Assembly (NCBI RefSeq): GCF_011927785.1 | Contig: NZ_JAATJK010000001.1 | Span: forward strand, 2,480,001 to 2,544,000 | Direction of reading: 5' to 3' | DNA: 64,000 nucleotides | Origin: Micromonospora profundi | GTDB taxonomy: Bacteria > Actinomycetota > Actinomycetes > Mycobacteriales > Micromonosporaceae | Part shown: positions 49,743 to 57,930 of the stretch, in pieces | Numbering within the stretch: position 1 is the first letter of the stretch | Layout: every line of letters begins with the position of its first letter | The notes under the pieces: model-generated | The model's database searches: none | What the model was told of the DNA's origin: nothing | The model's input: the letters and a program-made list of their open reading frames with translations, nothing else | Position numbers and translations under genes: made by a program

Positions 49743-52700
49743 GGCCGCACCACCGGGACGCGGGGACCGGCGGCTGTGGGCTGGGAGTCGAGCACCATGA
49801 GGAGGAACCGGGCGCCCTCCGGGCCGCCGACAGCGCTGCGCAGCATCGCCTCCCGCTCGACGTACGCGAGGATCGGCTCCATGAGCTTCTGCACGACGCG
49901 CTCCAACACCTCGTTGAGGAGGATCTCGGTGACGAACGCCTGCAGCAGGTCCCGGGAAGCCGCCTCGATCACCTGCCGGGCGACCCGGCGCGCCACGTAC
50001 CGACCACCGGACCGCAGTCCGGCACGCAGCCCGTACCGCAGGGCGACCCGGCCGCCGCGCACGGCCGCGCCGCCGATGGTGCCGACCTCCGGGATCAAAG
50101 ACAGCGCCAGACCGAGGTACGCGGCGAAGAGCTCCACCTCCACCTCGGCGCGGGTGAGCACCAACTCCGGGTCGATCAACGCGCCGTACAGCCGCTCGCG
50201 CTGGTGCGCGTGCACCACGTCGCCCACCGCGACGGCCACCCCGACCGCGAAGCCCAGCGGTGGGCAGAGCACCGACAGGGCGATGATGCCGACGGTCAGC
50301 GCGAACGCGGACAACGCCTGCCTGCCCAGCTCACTGCTGAACAGGTCGTCGACGCCGAGCGTGTAGAAGCTGCTGCCGCCGAAAAACTCACCGATCTGCT
50401 GGTGGGTGACGAGGTGGATGCCCTGGAGGGCGTACCGGCCACCCGGGATGGTGGCCGACGGGATGTGTTCGCTGATCCGGCTGGCCCGGAACGCGAACCC
50501 GGCGTCTCCCCGGGCGCGGTCGAGCATCTCGACGTTGTTGCGCCGCATGTCCTGGAGCACCCGCCACAGCTCGTCGCGGATGGCACTGCGGTCACCGGCG
50601 AAGCGAGCCAGCACGTCGGGCAGGTCGGTGATCTGCTTGACGAGCGGGTCGATGCCCTCGGCCTCGCCACGCTGGATGACCATCGCCTGTTCGATGTCGG
50701 CGACGGTCCAGAGCACCCCGTGGGAGTCCCGGATCCGGGTCACCCCGTCCCGTTCGACGATCTCACCGGCTGCCCCGGGGCTGGCAAACGCGGCCTCCGC
50801 GGCGAGGAACGCGCCGGCGAGCGAGTGCGCCGCCCCGAACCAGGCGGTGGACGGGTTCGCCATGCTCGCGGTGGCGAGCGCCTCTCCCCCGGTGCTTGTG
50901 GCGTTCAGGAGGGTCCGGGCCGTCTCGTGCCGGCGCAGCCGGTCCCGCAGGCCCTGCAACTCGACGTAGTCGGTGAGCTGGGAGACGATCAGCCGCTCGA
51001 AGATCGGCGCGTACGCGGAAAAGTTGGTGATCCGCGTCTGGATGCCCTGCCGGGAGCTGAGCAGCAACTGCACGAGCATTGCCTTGTTGCCGATCACGAA
51101 GATCGTGCCGACGGCGTCCTTCACTGCCGGTGTGAACTCGTGCAGGAAGTGCAGGTTCCACGCTGCCGGGTGCTCGAACGCGGCGCTGCGGATCCTGGCC
51201 CAGTGCTCCGGCTTGCGGTAGACGGCCATGATCCGCTGGGCGAGGTGGTCCAGCCCCGGCACCACACCGGCGAGGTGACGCAGGAACTGGATGGCGGGCG
51301 AGGCGACCGGCCGGAAGTCCAGTGGTCCGAGCCCACCGGTGCCCTCCGGGACGGGCCGGCTGAATCCCTCCCGCTCCGCCGAGCCGACCATCACGCCGAT
51401 CGCTGCGGCGCGGGCGCGCAGCACCGCGGCGGCCTGCAGACAGAAGGTCGCCGGGTAGCGGCAGGGCTGGTTCATCTGGAGCCGGAACGCGATGTCGTCC
51501 ATCAGGCGACGCAGACCGTCGGCGTCCGCGCCCAGCGCGTCGAGGTCGAGTTCACCGTTGAGCGATCCGCACGCCGGTATCTCCGCCCGCTCACCGGTGA
51601 CAAGCGGAAACCGGCTCGCGGTGGTGCTCGGCGGCGCGCTCGGGGCGCTCGGGTCGAAGACGAACCCGCCTCGTGCCGTATCGCCGGCTCCAGCGCCGGT
51701 GCCGCCCCCGTCACCGGTGCCGGTGCCGGTGCCGGTGCCGGTGCCGCCACCGTCACCCGTGCCGGTTCCCGAGGCTGTGCCGGCCCCGGTGCCCGTGCCG
51801 CCGTCGGTACCGGAGTCGGTGCCGCCGTCGGTGCCGCCGCCCGCGTCGGTGCCGGCACCGGGCGGAGCGTTGGGGTCGACCGGTCTCGTTTGGCGCTTTG
51901 CGACGGTGATCGGCAGCAGGTTGGCCCGCCCGGTCCAGTGCAGCGTCTTGTCGGTGGCCTCGGTGCCGATCAGCAGCAACGACGTGCCACCCACCTGGAC
52001 GATGACCAGGCTGGTCGGTGTCGCGCCGCCCAGCGAATCGAGGATCCCTTGGACGCGCCGGTTCACCTCCGCGTCGACGGCCCGCTCGATCTGCGCCGCG
52101 TACTCCTCGGCGGTGGTGGTGCCACCGCGCGGCTGCGCGGTGCGCAGGCGGGTCCGGATGTCGGCGCCGAGCTCCTCGTCCACCATGGACACCAGCGCGG
52201 CCCGATCGGCGACGAGCCGACGGTCCACCGTTCCCGGTTGCGGGCTTGGCGTACGCGGCACGATCTGGAAGTGCGGTCGGGGGGTGGCCCGGAAGACAGT
52301 CTCGCCGAACCGGTCGAAGGTCAGGTAGGACAGCGGGGTGGTGGCGACGATGACCAGCCACACCCGCCGTCCATCCGGGCCGGTAACCCGGGCGATGACG
52401 CCAGCCGGGCTGCCCGACGACAGGGCCCCGTGCTGCCGGACCGCCTCGCGGGCCAGTTCGTCAAAGTGACCGATGAGGTAGGTGACTGGGCGTAACCGCC
52501 ACTCGTAGCGCATCGGCGGCGGTTCGTCGCCGTCCACCGGCACCTCGGCGGCGTCGCCGGCGTCGTCGTAGGACGGCACCCGGTAGACCGCAAGCAGGCT
52601 GCGCAGCCGCTGCGGGTCGAACAGCTCGACCGCCGGCCGGCTCAGCGGCGCCGCCACACCGGCCGGCAGCCCCGGATCCAGCCGGGCGGCAGCGACCACC

Positions 52701-52966
52701 TCGTCGATGCGCTGGCGCAGCCGGGCCTCGAAGGCACGCCTGTCGTCCGGGGACACCCTCTCGCCGCCCGCGCCGGTCCAGCGGAACTCCGGCGCTGCGG
52801 CGCGTACCTCCAGGTAGCCGCCGCGGGGCGCGACCACCTCGCGGCGGGAGCGTTCCAGAGCTCGCGCGAGGGCCGCGCCGAGCGCGTCGGTCACCGCCTC
52901 CGGCCGCCCGGTCACCGAGCGCGCGTCCAACCGGATCCGCACCGGCACGTGCACCGAGATGGCCAC
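49739..52966 (-). CDS. CIS2 1075-residue protein in tape-measure position
   Basis: 1075 residues from GTG at 52966; the frame extends further upstream but only across the previous gene. Residues 1-365 mix strands and helices (VPVRIRLDARSVTGRPEAV, VVAPRGGYLEVRAAAPEFRW, YEWRLRPVTYLIGHFDELAR). Residues about 370-435 are a Gly/Thr/Asp repeat linker. The rest is mainly helical, with two hydrophobic regions near 885-921 (FALTVGIIALSVLCPPLGFA) and 944-969 (AYLGLALSLIPEVGTIGGAA). Tape measures often carry membrane segments, and this is the usual place for one, but the beta-rich N-terminus and long linker are atypical. A fused effector is an alternative. Contains a TTA codon (52493-52495). Confidence 0.78.
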   Translation of the reverse strand: MAISVHVPVRIRLDARSVTGRPEAVTDALGAALARALERSRREVVAPRGGYLEVRAAAPEFRWTGAGGERVSPDDRRAFEARLRQRIDEVVAAARLDPGLPAGVAAPLSRPAVELFDPQRLRSLLAVYRVPSYDDAGDAAEVPVDGDEPPPMRYEWRLRPVTYLIGHFDELAREAVRQHGALSSGSPAGVIARVTGPDGRRVWLVIVATTPLSYLTFDRFGETVFRATPRPHFQIVPRTPSPQPGTVDRRLVADRAALVSMVDEELGADIRTRLRTAQPRGGTTTAEEYAAQIERAVDAEVNRRVQGILDSLGGATPTSLVIVQVGGTSLLLIGTEATDKTLHWTGRANLLPITVAKRQTRPVDPNAPPGAGTDAGGGTDGGTDSGTDGGTGTGAGTASGTGTGDGGGTGTGTGTGTGDGGGTGAGAGDTARGGFVFDPSAPSAPPSTTASRFPLVTGERAEIPACGSLNGELDLDALGADADGLRRLMDDIAFRLQMNQPCRYPATFCLQAAAVLRARAAAIGVMVGSAEREGFSRPVPEGTGGLGPLDFRPVASPAIQFLRHLAGVVPGLDHLAQRIMAVYRKPEHWARIRSAAFEHPAAWNLHFLHEFTPAVKDAVGTIFVIGNKAMLVQLLLSSRQGIQTRITNFSAYAPIFERLIVSQLTDYVELQGLRDRLRRHETARTLLNATSTGGEALATASMANPSTAWFGAAHSLAGAFLAAEAAFASPGAAGEIVERDGVTRIRDSHGVLWTVADIEQAMVIQRGEAEGIDPLVKQITDLPDVLARFAGDRSAIRDELWRVLQDMRRNNVEMLDRARGDAGFAFRASRISEHIPSATIPGGRYALQGIHLVTHQQIGEFFGGSSFYTLGVDDLFSSELGRQALSAFALTVGIIALSVLCPPLGFAVGVAVAVGDVVHAHQRERLYGALIDPELVLTRAEVEVELFAAYLGLALSLIPEVGTIGGAAVRGGRVALRYGLRAGLRSGGRYVARRVARQVIEAASRDLLQAFVTEILLNEVLERVVQKLMEPILAYVEREAMLRSAVGGPEGARFLLMVLDSQPTAAGPRVPVVRP
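51660..51860 (-). repeat. Gly/Thr-rich hexamer repeat inside large CIS2 gene
   Basis: Runs of GCCGGT and related hexamers on the + strand encode GTGTGTGDGGGTG-type sequence on the - strand. It forms a linker of about 65 residues between two halves of the protein. The frame is maintained. Confidence 0.85.
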
Positions 52967-52967
52967 G

Positions 52968-53222
52968 TCAGGACCGCCCGTCCAGGTGCTCGGCGAGCCG
53001 GGCCAGCGCGAGGTCGGCGAGGGCGTCGACGTCGACCGCGCCGCCGGCCGAGACCACCTCGATCTCCACCGGGAAGTGGTACGCGATGACAGCGCGATCG
53101 TCCTCGGCGACCTGCTCGGCCTCGGCTTCGCTACCGGCCGCCGGCAACACCAGCTCACCCGCGTGCACCAGGGCCAGCCCGGTACGGGTGACCCGGGCGG
53201 CACGGCCAGCACCGGTCGCCAT
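52968..53222 (-). CDS. CIS2 small protein between tube and large gene
   Basis: 84 residues, ATG start. VTRTGLALVHAGELVLPAAG then a short acidic helix (SEAEAEQVAEDD) and IAYHFPVEIEVVSA with a C-terminal helix VDALADLALARLAEHLDG. The place between tube and tape-measure-type gene is where phages encode tape-measure chaperones. The first motif resembles phrases I recall from the ends of tail proteins. No family assigned. Confidence 0.7.
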   Translation of the reverse strand: MATGAGRAARVTRTGLALVHAGELVLPAAGSEAEAEQVAEDDRAVIAYHFPVEIEVVSAGGAVDVDALADLALARLAEHLDGRS

Positions 53223-53278
53223 CTGCTACCTCCGGTTGATCGTGGGCGGGTTGTCGTCGACTGTCGGTCGGTCGCGCG

Positions 53279-53707
53279 TCAGGGCAGCACGGACTGGTCG
53301 CCGGTCTTCGGGTCGACGGTGGCGGCCAGGCTGAAGCCGCTGAACGTCGCCGCCGGTGCGCCGGAGATCGTGGCGGTCGTCGGCGTCGCACTGGTGATCA
53401 GGCAGTCCTGCAACACGAAGGACGAGAACGCCCAGTCGTCGCCGGTGTGCTCCAGCAGCGCGATGTCGAACAGCTCGCCGTCGAGGGCCAGTTTGGTGAG
53501 CCGGCCGGCGACGTCACCGATCGCCTTGACTGTCATCGTGAAGTTCATCGACACCGGCGCGTGGATGACGCCCAGGTGGGTCACCTCGCACGAGTGCAGC
53601 GCCTCGACGTTGAGCGAGAAGGACGGGCTGAACGAGTCGATCGGGCTGATCAGCACCGTCTCGGTGCCCTTTGTGTACTGCACCGCGAGGCGGGTCTTCC
53701 ACTCCAT
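53279..53707 (-). CDS. CIS2 inner tube protein
   Basis: 142 residues, ATG behind AGGAACC. Strand pattern and phrases such as ISPIDSFSPSFSLNVEALHS, MNFTMTVKAIGDVAGRLTKL and LFDIALLEHTGDDWAFSSFV with VLQDCLITSATP at the centre fit the gp19/Hcp-like beta-barrel of tail tubes. It follows the sheath gene by 15 bp. Sequence shows no clear similarity to the CIS1 tube. Confidence 0.75.
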   Translation of the reverse strand: MEWKTRLAVQYTKGTETVLISPIDSFSPSFSLNVEALHSCEVTHLGVIHAPVSMNFTMTVKAIGDVAGRLTKLALDGELFDIALLEHTGDDWAFSSFVLQDCLITSATPTTATISGAPAATFSGFSLAATVDPKTGDQSVLP

Positions 53708-53723
53708 GGTCTGGTTCCTCCGG

Positions 53724-54893
53724 TCAGAACTTGGCCACGAGCGTGACCAGCAGGCGGCTCACGGCTGGGCCGTACGTGACGGTGACGACCAGGTCGACAG
53801 TGCGGTCGGCCCGGGCGGCGGTGACGATCGAGGTGTCGGTGGCGGTACGGGCGACCTCGGGGATGCTGAGGATGTCCAGCACCGGGATCTCGATGCGGTA
53901 GTCGTCGATCACCGCCTGCCGCTTGAGGGGTCCGAGGATGCCGTCGACCTGGGTCTTCAGCAGTGTCATCCCCGGCTTGGTGATCCGCGCGTCGCCCACC
54001 AGGCCGATCAGGCCCGCGCGGAGCATGAACTCGATCTGGTCGAGGGTGCGGACCAGGTCGACGTGCAGCAGGCTCGCGTCGCTTGTGAACAGCCGCCCGT
54101 CGGCGAAGTGCAGGCTCTCCCCGGTGATCAGGGTCGGGTCGATGATCGGCGTGAGGTTCGCCTCGGACAGGCCCTTAATCTCGGCGGGGCTGTACTGCTT
54201 GGCCACCGGGATGGCCACCCCACGGATCTTCTTCAGCACGATGCTGTGGTGCACCGGCAGCCCGGCCACGGCCGCCATCGCGGCGGTGGCCGCGTCGCCG
54301 TCGGCGCCCCGGGCCGCGATCATCATCATCCGGCTGGTGCTGCTCTTGAGTGGGTTCGCGGCCGTGGTGATGTCGGTGACGTAGGTGGGCACCTTGTCGG
54401 TGGCCGGGTTGACCATGGCGAAGCCGATGCGCCGCTGGCCGGCTGCGGACATCGTCTCCACGTGCGCCTTGAGGGCGTGCAGGCCGGTGGGCGCCCCCGC
54501 ACCGGCCGGGTTGCCGACGTTCGTCTCGTTGGCCAGCGACACCATCGTGACGTCGTCGGCGGCCTCCAGCGCGCCGAGGGCAGCGGCGTAGTCGTCGCCG
54601 GACACCTTGACCCCGTACACCTTGGCGGGGCGCGGGTCCTGGAGGAACGCCAACTCCAGCGAGTTGTAGAGGGCGTTGCGGACGACGTTGCCGGCCTGCC
54701 GGCGGGCGAAGTTGGTGACCGCGTCGTCGAGGGTCTCGATCCGGACCGGCGTGTTCGCCGGCGCCGAGCCACCGTCGGCCGTGGACGGCGCCTTGCCGAC
54801 CACGGCGATGACACCCGGTGAGCGCTGGGCCAGTGGCGCCGGAGGCGGCACGATCCGGACCTCGATGAACGGGAATGCTGCTGTCGGTGCCAC
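53724..54893 (-). CDS. CIS2 tail sheath protein
   Basis: 389 residues from GTG at 54893 with GGGAGGA upstream; the longer frame upstream runs through repeats. AFPFIEVRIVPPPAPLAQRS then PGVIAVVGKAP resembles the sheath N-terminus. DDYAAALGALEAADDVTMVS, MMMIAARGADGDAATAAMAA, FMLRAGLIGLVGDARITKPG and DGILGPLKRQAVIDDYRIEI with VLDILSIPEVARTATDT fit a phage-type contractile sheath with a compact layout. It differs strongly from the CIS1 sheath. No insert of Gly/Ala/Ser is present. Confidence 0.82.
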   Translation of the reverse strand: MAPTAAFPFIEVRIVPPPAPLAQRSPGVIAVVGKAPSTADGGSAPANTPVRIETLDDAVTNFARRQAGNVVRNALYNSLELAFLQDPRPAKVYGVKVSGDDYAAALGALEAADDVTMVSLANETNVGNPAGAGAPTGLHALKAHVETMSAAGQRRIGFAMVNPATDKVPTYVTDITTAANPLKSSTSRMMMIAARGADGDAATAAMAAVAGLPVHHSIVLKKIRGVAIPVAKQYSPAEIKGLSEANLTPIIDPTLITGESLHFADGRLFTSDASLLHVDLVRTLDQIEFMLRAGLIGLVGDARITKPGMTLLKTQVDGILGPLKRQAVIDDYRIEIPVLDILSIPEVARTATDTSIVTAARADRTVDLVVTVTYGPAVSRLLVTLVAKF

Positions 54894-54919
54894 GGGTCCT
54901 CCCGGACGGAGTTGCTGCT

Positions 54920-54988
54920 GTGGTCGGTGGGCGGCCTCGGCCGCCGTGGTCGGTGGGCGGCTCGCGGGCCGCTGTGGTCGGTGGGCGG
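54920..54988. repeat. Three GTGGTCGGTGGGCGG direct repeats upstream of sheath gene
   Basis: Identical 15-base copies at 54920-54934, 54946-54960 and 54974-54988 are separated by short GC palindromes. They fill the gap between the first CIS2 gene and the sheath gene and could be regulator-binding sites or slippage repeats. Confidence 0.85.
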
Positions 54989-54993
54989 GCGTT

Positions 54994-55935
54994 TCAGGTC
55001 GCCACTGCGGCGAGCCCGATGCCGCTGCGGGCCAGCCACTGGCCGGCGCGAGCGAACCGGGCGGCGCGCTTCTGCGCGTCGGTCCCGGTGTCGCCGCCGG
55101 GCCAGCCGTCGTCGTCGAACGTCTCGATGGGCACCACCCAGACCGCAACCACCCGGTGCCGGCGCCGGACGTCGTCCGGTGCGGGCACGTCCAGCCCCAA
55201 CTCCTCGGCGCGAGCCCGCACGAGCCGGGTTTCGACGAGCAGGTCGGCCAGGGAGAAACCTCGGTCGCGGATCAGCACTGCGGCGGCGAACGGCAGGTGA
55301 CGCGGGGTGGGCGGCGCGGCTGGCGGGGCCGCGTACCGCAGCTTCACTGTGGCACCGGCGATCTGCCCGCGCATCCGTGTCACCAGGTCGCCGGCCGTCG
55401 CGGCCCCCACACCGGCGAGCAGCCGGTCCAGGTGCGCGTCGGTGAACGCGGCCGGCTGGTGCAGGCCGGCCCGCAACCGGGCCACCAGACGGGTACGGCG
55501 CTCGGTCTCCAGCACCGCCGGGTCGGTTGGCAGCGCGCCCAGGTCGGCGACGATCTGCGGATCGACGTCGAAGGCGGGCACCGCCACGTCGAGGTCCTCG
55601 ACCCGGTCCCGGGCCACGCTGGTACGCACCACCAGGCTGCCCCGCCACAGCGCGTCGATGCGCAGCGCCGACCCGCCGAGGCCGTGCAGCCGTACCCGCA
55701 GTTCGGTACGCGCGGTGCCGCCGGAGCCCAGCCATTCTCCCTCGGCCAGGGTCACCGGCGCGGCCGCGAAACCGAGCGTCAGCTCGTCGAACACCGCCGA
55801 GTACGGAGGCGCGACAGGCATCGCCTCGGTGTCGTACGCGGCCTCGACCAGGTGGGCCAGCGACTCGTCGTCGAAGACGGCAGCGCGGGTGCCCGGATCG
55901 GCCAACCGCACAAGCACCCCGTCGACGAAGTCCAC
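54994..55935 (-). CDS. First gene of CIS2 operon, candidate cap/terminator protein
   Basis: 313 residues, GTG behind GGGGGAAC. No recognised family. The sequence has a beta-rich middle (LRVRLHGLGGSALRIDALWR), a helical segment HLDRLLAGVGAATAGDLVTR and DRGFSLADLLVETRLVRARA, and ends with VVAVWVVPIETFDDDGWPGG then a helix. Phage clusters commonly place the tail terminator or cap just before the sheath gene, so that role is plausible. The gene is preceded by a long non-coding, repeat-rich stretch. Confidence 0.75.
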   Translation of the reverse strand: MDFVDGVLVRLADPGTRAAVFDDESLAHLVEAAYDTEAMPVAPPYSAVFDELTLGFAAAPVTLAEGEWLGSGGTARTELRVRLHGLGGSALRIDALWRGSLVVRTSVARDRVEDLDVAVPAFDVDPQIVADLGALPTDPAVLETERRTRLVARLRAGLHQPAAFTDAHLDRLLAGVGAATAGDLVTRMRGQIAGATVKLRYAAPPAAPPTPRHLPFAAAVLIRDRGFSLADLLVETRLVRARAEELGLDVPAPDDVRRRHRVVAVWVVPIETFDDDGWPGGDTGTDAQKRAARFARAGQWLARSGIGLAAVAT

Positions 55936-56810
55936 CGCACGTTCCCCCCGCTGCCCGTGCCGGGGCCTACCGCCCGGCTCGGCACGAGAATTGCGAAGCG
56001 GCCGTCACCCGACCGTCACCGCCACCGTCACCGGACCCCAGGGCGACCCCGAGTGTCGGGAACTGAGCATCGGCACAGCGACTGCCGCCACGCCCCGACC
56101 ACCGGCCACCGGCCACCGCAGCGCCGCACGTCACCAGCGCAGCGCCCGTCAACACGTCGCATAAGAACGCAGCGCCGGGTCGTCGCAGCGCACTACCAAC
56201 GCGACGCCGGTCACCGCAGCGTTCCGAACCGGTCACCGCGACGTGCCCGACCACGCGGCGTGCCGAACCGGCCGACGCGACGTGCCCGACCACGCGGCGT
56301 GCCGAACCGGCCGACGCGACGTGCCGAACCGGCCGACGCGACGTGCCGAACCGACTGACGCGACGTGCCCGACCACGCGGGGTGCCAAACCGGCCGACGC
56401 GGCGTGCCGGTCAACGCGCGGGGCCGAGGTCGCTGTTGAGCTTGATACCGCACAGTCATCTTGATGCCACAGAGTCATCACGTTCACCGGAGCATGTGCG
56501 CCCCAGCACCCTCACGCTCCGTGGGGCGACGCCCGCCTGTCCGAACCCGGGAGGACCTCTGGTCGCGGAATCTCCGGAGGCGCGCGCCAGGCGGCGATGA
56601 CGCGAATCCGGTCAGCCGATCGGCGTCGGGTGACATGGCAGTAGGTCGACGTGGCAGTGCGTCGAGGCGGCAGTGCGTCGAGGCGGCACCGCGGTCATCG
56701 GTGCGACAACCGTGCACGTGGCCGCGAGGGGGCGCGTGCGCGGGAATCCTCCGTTCGCGGCGGCACGGGATCCTGGGTCGACTCGTGGACTGCGCCGACA
56801 GCGGCAGCGC
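55936..56810. other. Repeat-rich non-coding region upstream of CIS2
   Basis: 875 bp without a convincing gene. It holds CGCAGCG-rich sequence, a block of 17/22-bp tandem repeats, and a shorter repeat near 56650-56690 (GTGCGTCGAGGCGGCA twice). The CIS2 operon promoter must lie within it or within the barstar gene; no clear -35/-10 pair was found. Short open frames here are low-complexity Arg/Ala/Pro strings. Confidence 0.7.
56221..56418. repeat. Alternating 17- and 22-bp tandem repeat array
   Basis: Ten units in the order 22-17-22-17-22-22-22-17-22-18. The 22-base unit is GTGCCGAACCGGCCGACGCG plus AC, and the 17-base unit is GTGCCCGACCACGCGGC. Units start with GTG(C) and share the pattern GTGCCx...ACGCG. 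They are adjacent with no unique spacers. Confidence 0.85.
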
Positions 56811-57176
56811 TCAGGAGGGCGAGGCATGGCGCAGGACGACGCGTAGCGGATGTGCGGCGGTGGCGGCCAGGTCGCCCAGCACCGCGAGGAGCACGGCGTA
56901 CTCACCGGCGGGCTCGTCGGCGAGCAGTTGGCCGGCGTCGTCGATCAGCAGGGTGAGCGGGCCGGCGTCCAGCCGATCCCGCAGCACGTCGGCGAGGGCG
57001 TCCCAGGTGCTTCCCAGGTGGGCCGGCAGGGCCAGCGCCGCAGCCAGTGCGGCGTAGAGCGCCGGTCGGGTTCGGGTTGCCGCGCCGTCCAGCACCGACG
57101 CTCCGGGCACCGTCGGCGTCCCCGTCCGGCACACGGTCAACCACTCGGGTGGCGAGCCACCGTTCCGGTCGACCAT
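56811..57176 (-). CDS. Barstar-family ribonuclease inhibitor
   Basis: 121 residues, ATG behind GGGGG. The barstar fold is readable: ALYAALAAALALPAHLGSTW then DALADVLRDRL (Asp residues that block the RNase active site), PLTLLIDDAGQLLADEPAGE and a C-terminal strand LRVVLRH. A 30-residue N-terminal extension precedes it. It lies just after a secreted RNase Sa-like gene, so it is very probably its cytoplasmic inhibitor. A terminator between them suggests separate promoters. Confidence 0.88.
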   Translation of the reverse strand: MVDRNGGSPPEWLTVCRTGTPTVPGASVLDGAATRTRPALYAALAAALALPAHLGSTWDALADVLRDRLDAGPLTLLIDDAGQLLADEPAGEYAVLLAVLGDLAATAAHPLRVVLRHASPS

Positions 57177-57203
57177 CGCGTACCCCCTGATCTGGCTCGA
57201 CCA

Positions 57204-57234
57204 CCGGTGCCGGCCGATTGGCGGCCGGCACCGG
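57204..57234 (-). terminator. Hairpin between RNase and barstar genes
   Basis: CCGGTGCCGGCC and its exact complement flank a seven-base loop, six bases after the RNase stop. It would terminate the RNase transcript before the barstar start. Confidence 0.75.
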
Positions 57235-57240
57235 CGTTGG

Positions 57241-57690
57241 TCAGAGCCGGTAGAAGTCGGTGTAGTGGTTCGGCGAAAACCACGTGACGCCGGTGCTGCG
57301 GTTCACGACGATCCGGTACGCGTCCCGGGCGGCGCCCTGGGTGCGCGGGTACACGTCGTACTCGTAGTAGGTGGCGTTGGTGGGCAGTTGACCCTCGTAG
57401 TTGTAGAACCGGCCGCCGGCGAAGTTGGATTTGCCGCCGCTCCAGGAATACCAGCCGCGGCTGGTCGGGAAGCCCTTGGCGGACCATCCGGAGCGGGCGG
57501 TGCGGGCGTCCGCGCAGCGGCTCATGGTGCAGGAGCTGTAGACCGCCGCCGAGGCGGAGCCGGTCAACCGGGGGGCCACCACGGACGGGCCGACAAGGGC
57601 GGCGGCGACCATGGCGAGGAGAAGGGCGAGGGTGGTGGTACGCCGGCGGATCGCGCCGAGCGTGGCCGGCGGGGACACGAGGGTGGACAC
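57241..57690 (-). CDS. Secreted guanyl-specific ribonuclease (RNase Sa/barnase type)
   Basis: 149 residues. GTG at 57690 is chosen over the upstream ATG codons because GGAGG lies six bases before it. A signal peptide (RRRTTTLALLLAMVAAALVG, cut after GSASA) exports it. The microbial RNase fold is clear: RFYNYEGQLPTNATYYEYDV (catalytic Glu in YYEYDVYP), RDAYRIVVNRSTG (catalytic Arg) and FSPNHYTDFYRL (catalytic His). It degrades RNA outside the cell or in competitors. The barstar gene follows immediately. Confidence 0.93.
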   Translation of the reverse strand: MSTLVSPPATLGAIRRRTTTLALLLAMVAAALVGPSVVAPRLTGSASAAVYSSCTMSRCADARTARSGWSAKGFPTSRGWYSWSGGKSNFAGGRFYNYEGQLPTNATYYEYDVYPRTQGAARDAYRIVVNRSTGVTWFSPNHYTDFYRL

Positions 57691-57880
57691 AGGCTGCCTC
57701 CAGACCATCCGATGCATCGATCCGCGTCACTGTCGGATCGGAACCAGTCTCACCGCTGCCGGCTCGCGGCGATACCCCTTCGCGCCTCAACGCATCCACA
57801 ATGCTCGGTGAACTACGGACGATCCGCTCCCCGCGCCGCAGCGCCGCTCCCCTGGTCGACGGCGTGGCTACGGGCATATC

Positions 57881-57918
57881 GGTCACGGGTTGTTAGCGTG
57901 AAACGCGGATCCGTGACC
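57881..57918. promoter_or_regulatory. Spaced palindrome upstream of hypothetical gene
   Basis: GGTCACGG at 57881-57888 and CCGTGACC at 57911-57918 form a perfect 8-bp inverted repeat around 22 bases, ending 12 bp before the start codon. It could be an operator or a 5' hairpin. Confidence 0.45.
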
Positions 57919-57930
57919 ATAAGGGGTGCC

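Noticed and set aside
8163..55935. Prophage
   Set aside because: No integrase, terminase, portal, capsid, holin or attachment-site pair was seen; two tail modules in opposite directions with metabolic genes between do not fit one phage.
56221..56418. Possible CRISPR array
   Set aside because: Units of 17 and 22 bp are directly adjacent and no unique spacers or cas genes exist.
55936..56810. Small genes in the repeat-rich gap (for example 56243-56464 and 56233-56487)
   Set aside because: They are translations of the tandem repeats in several frames on both strands, with no ribosome site or conserved domain.
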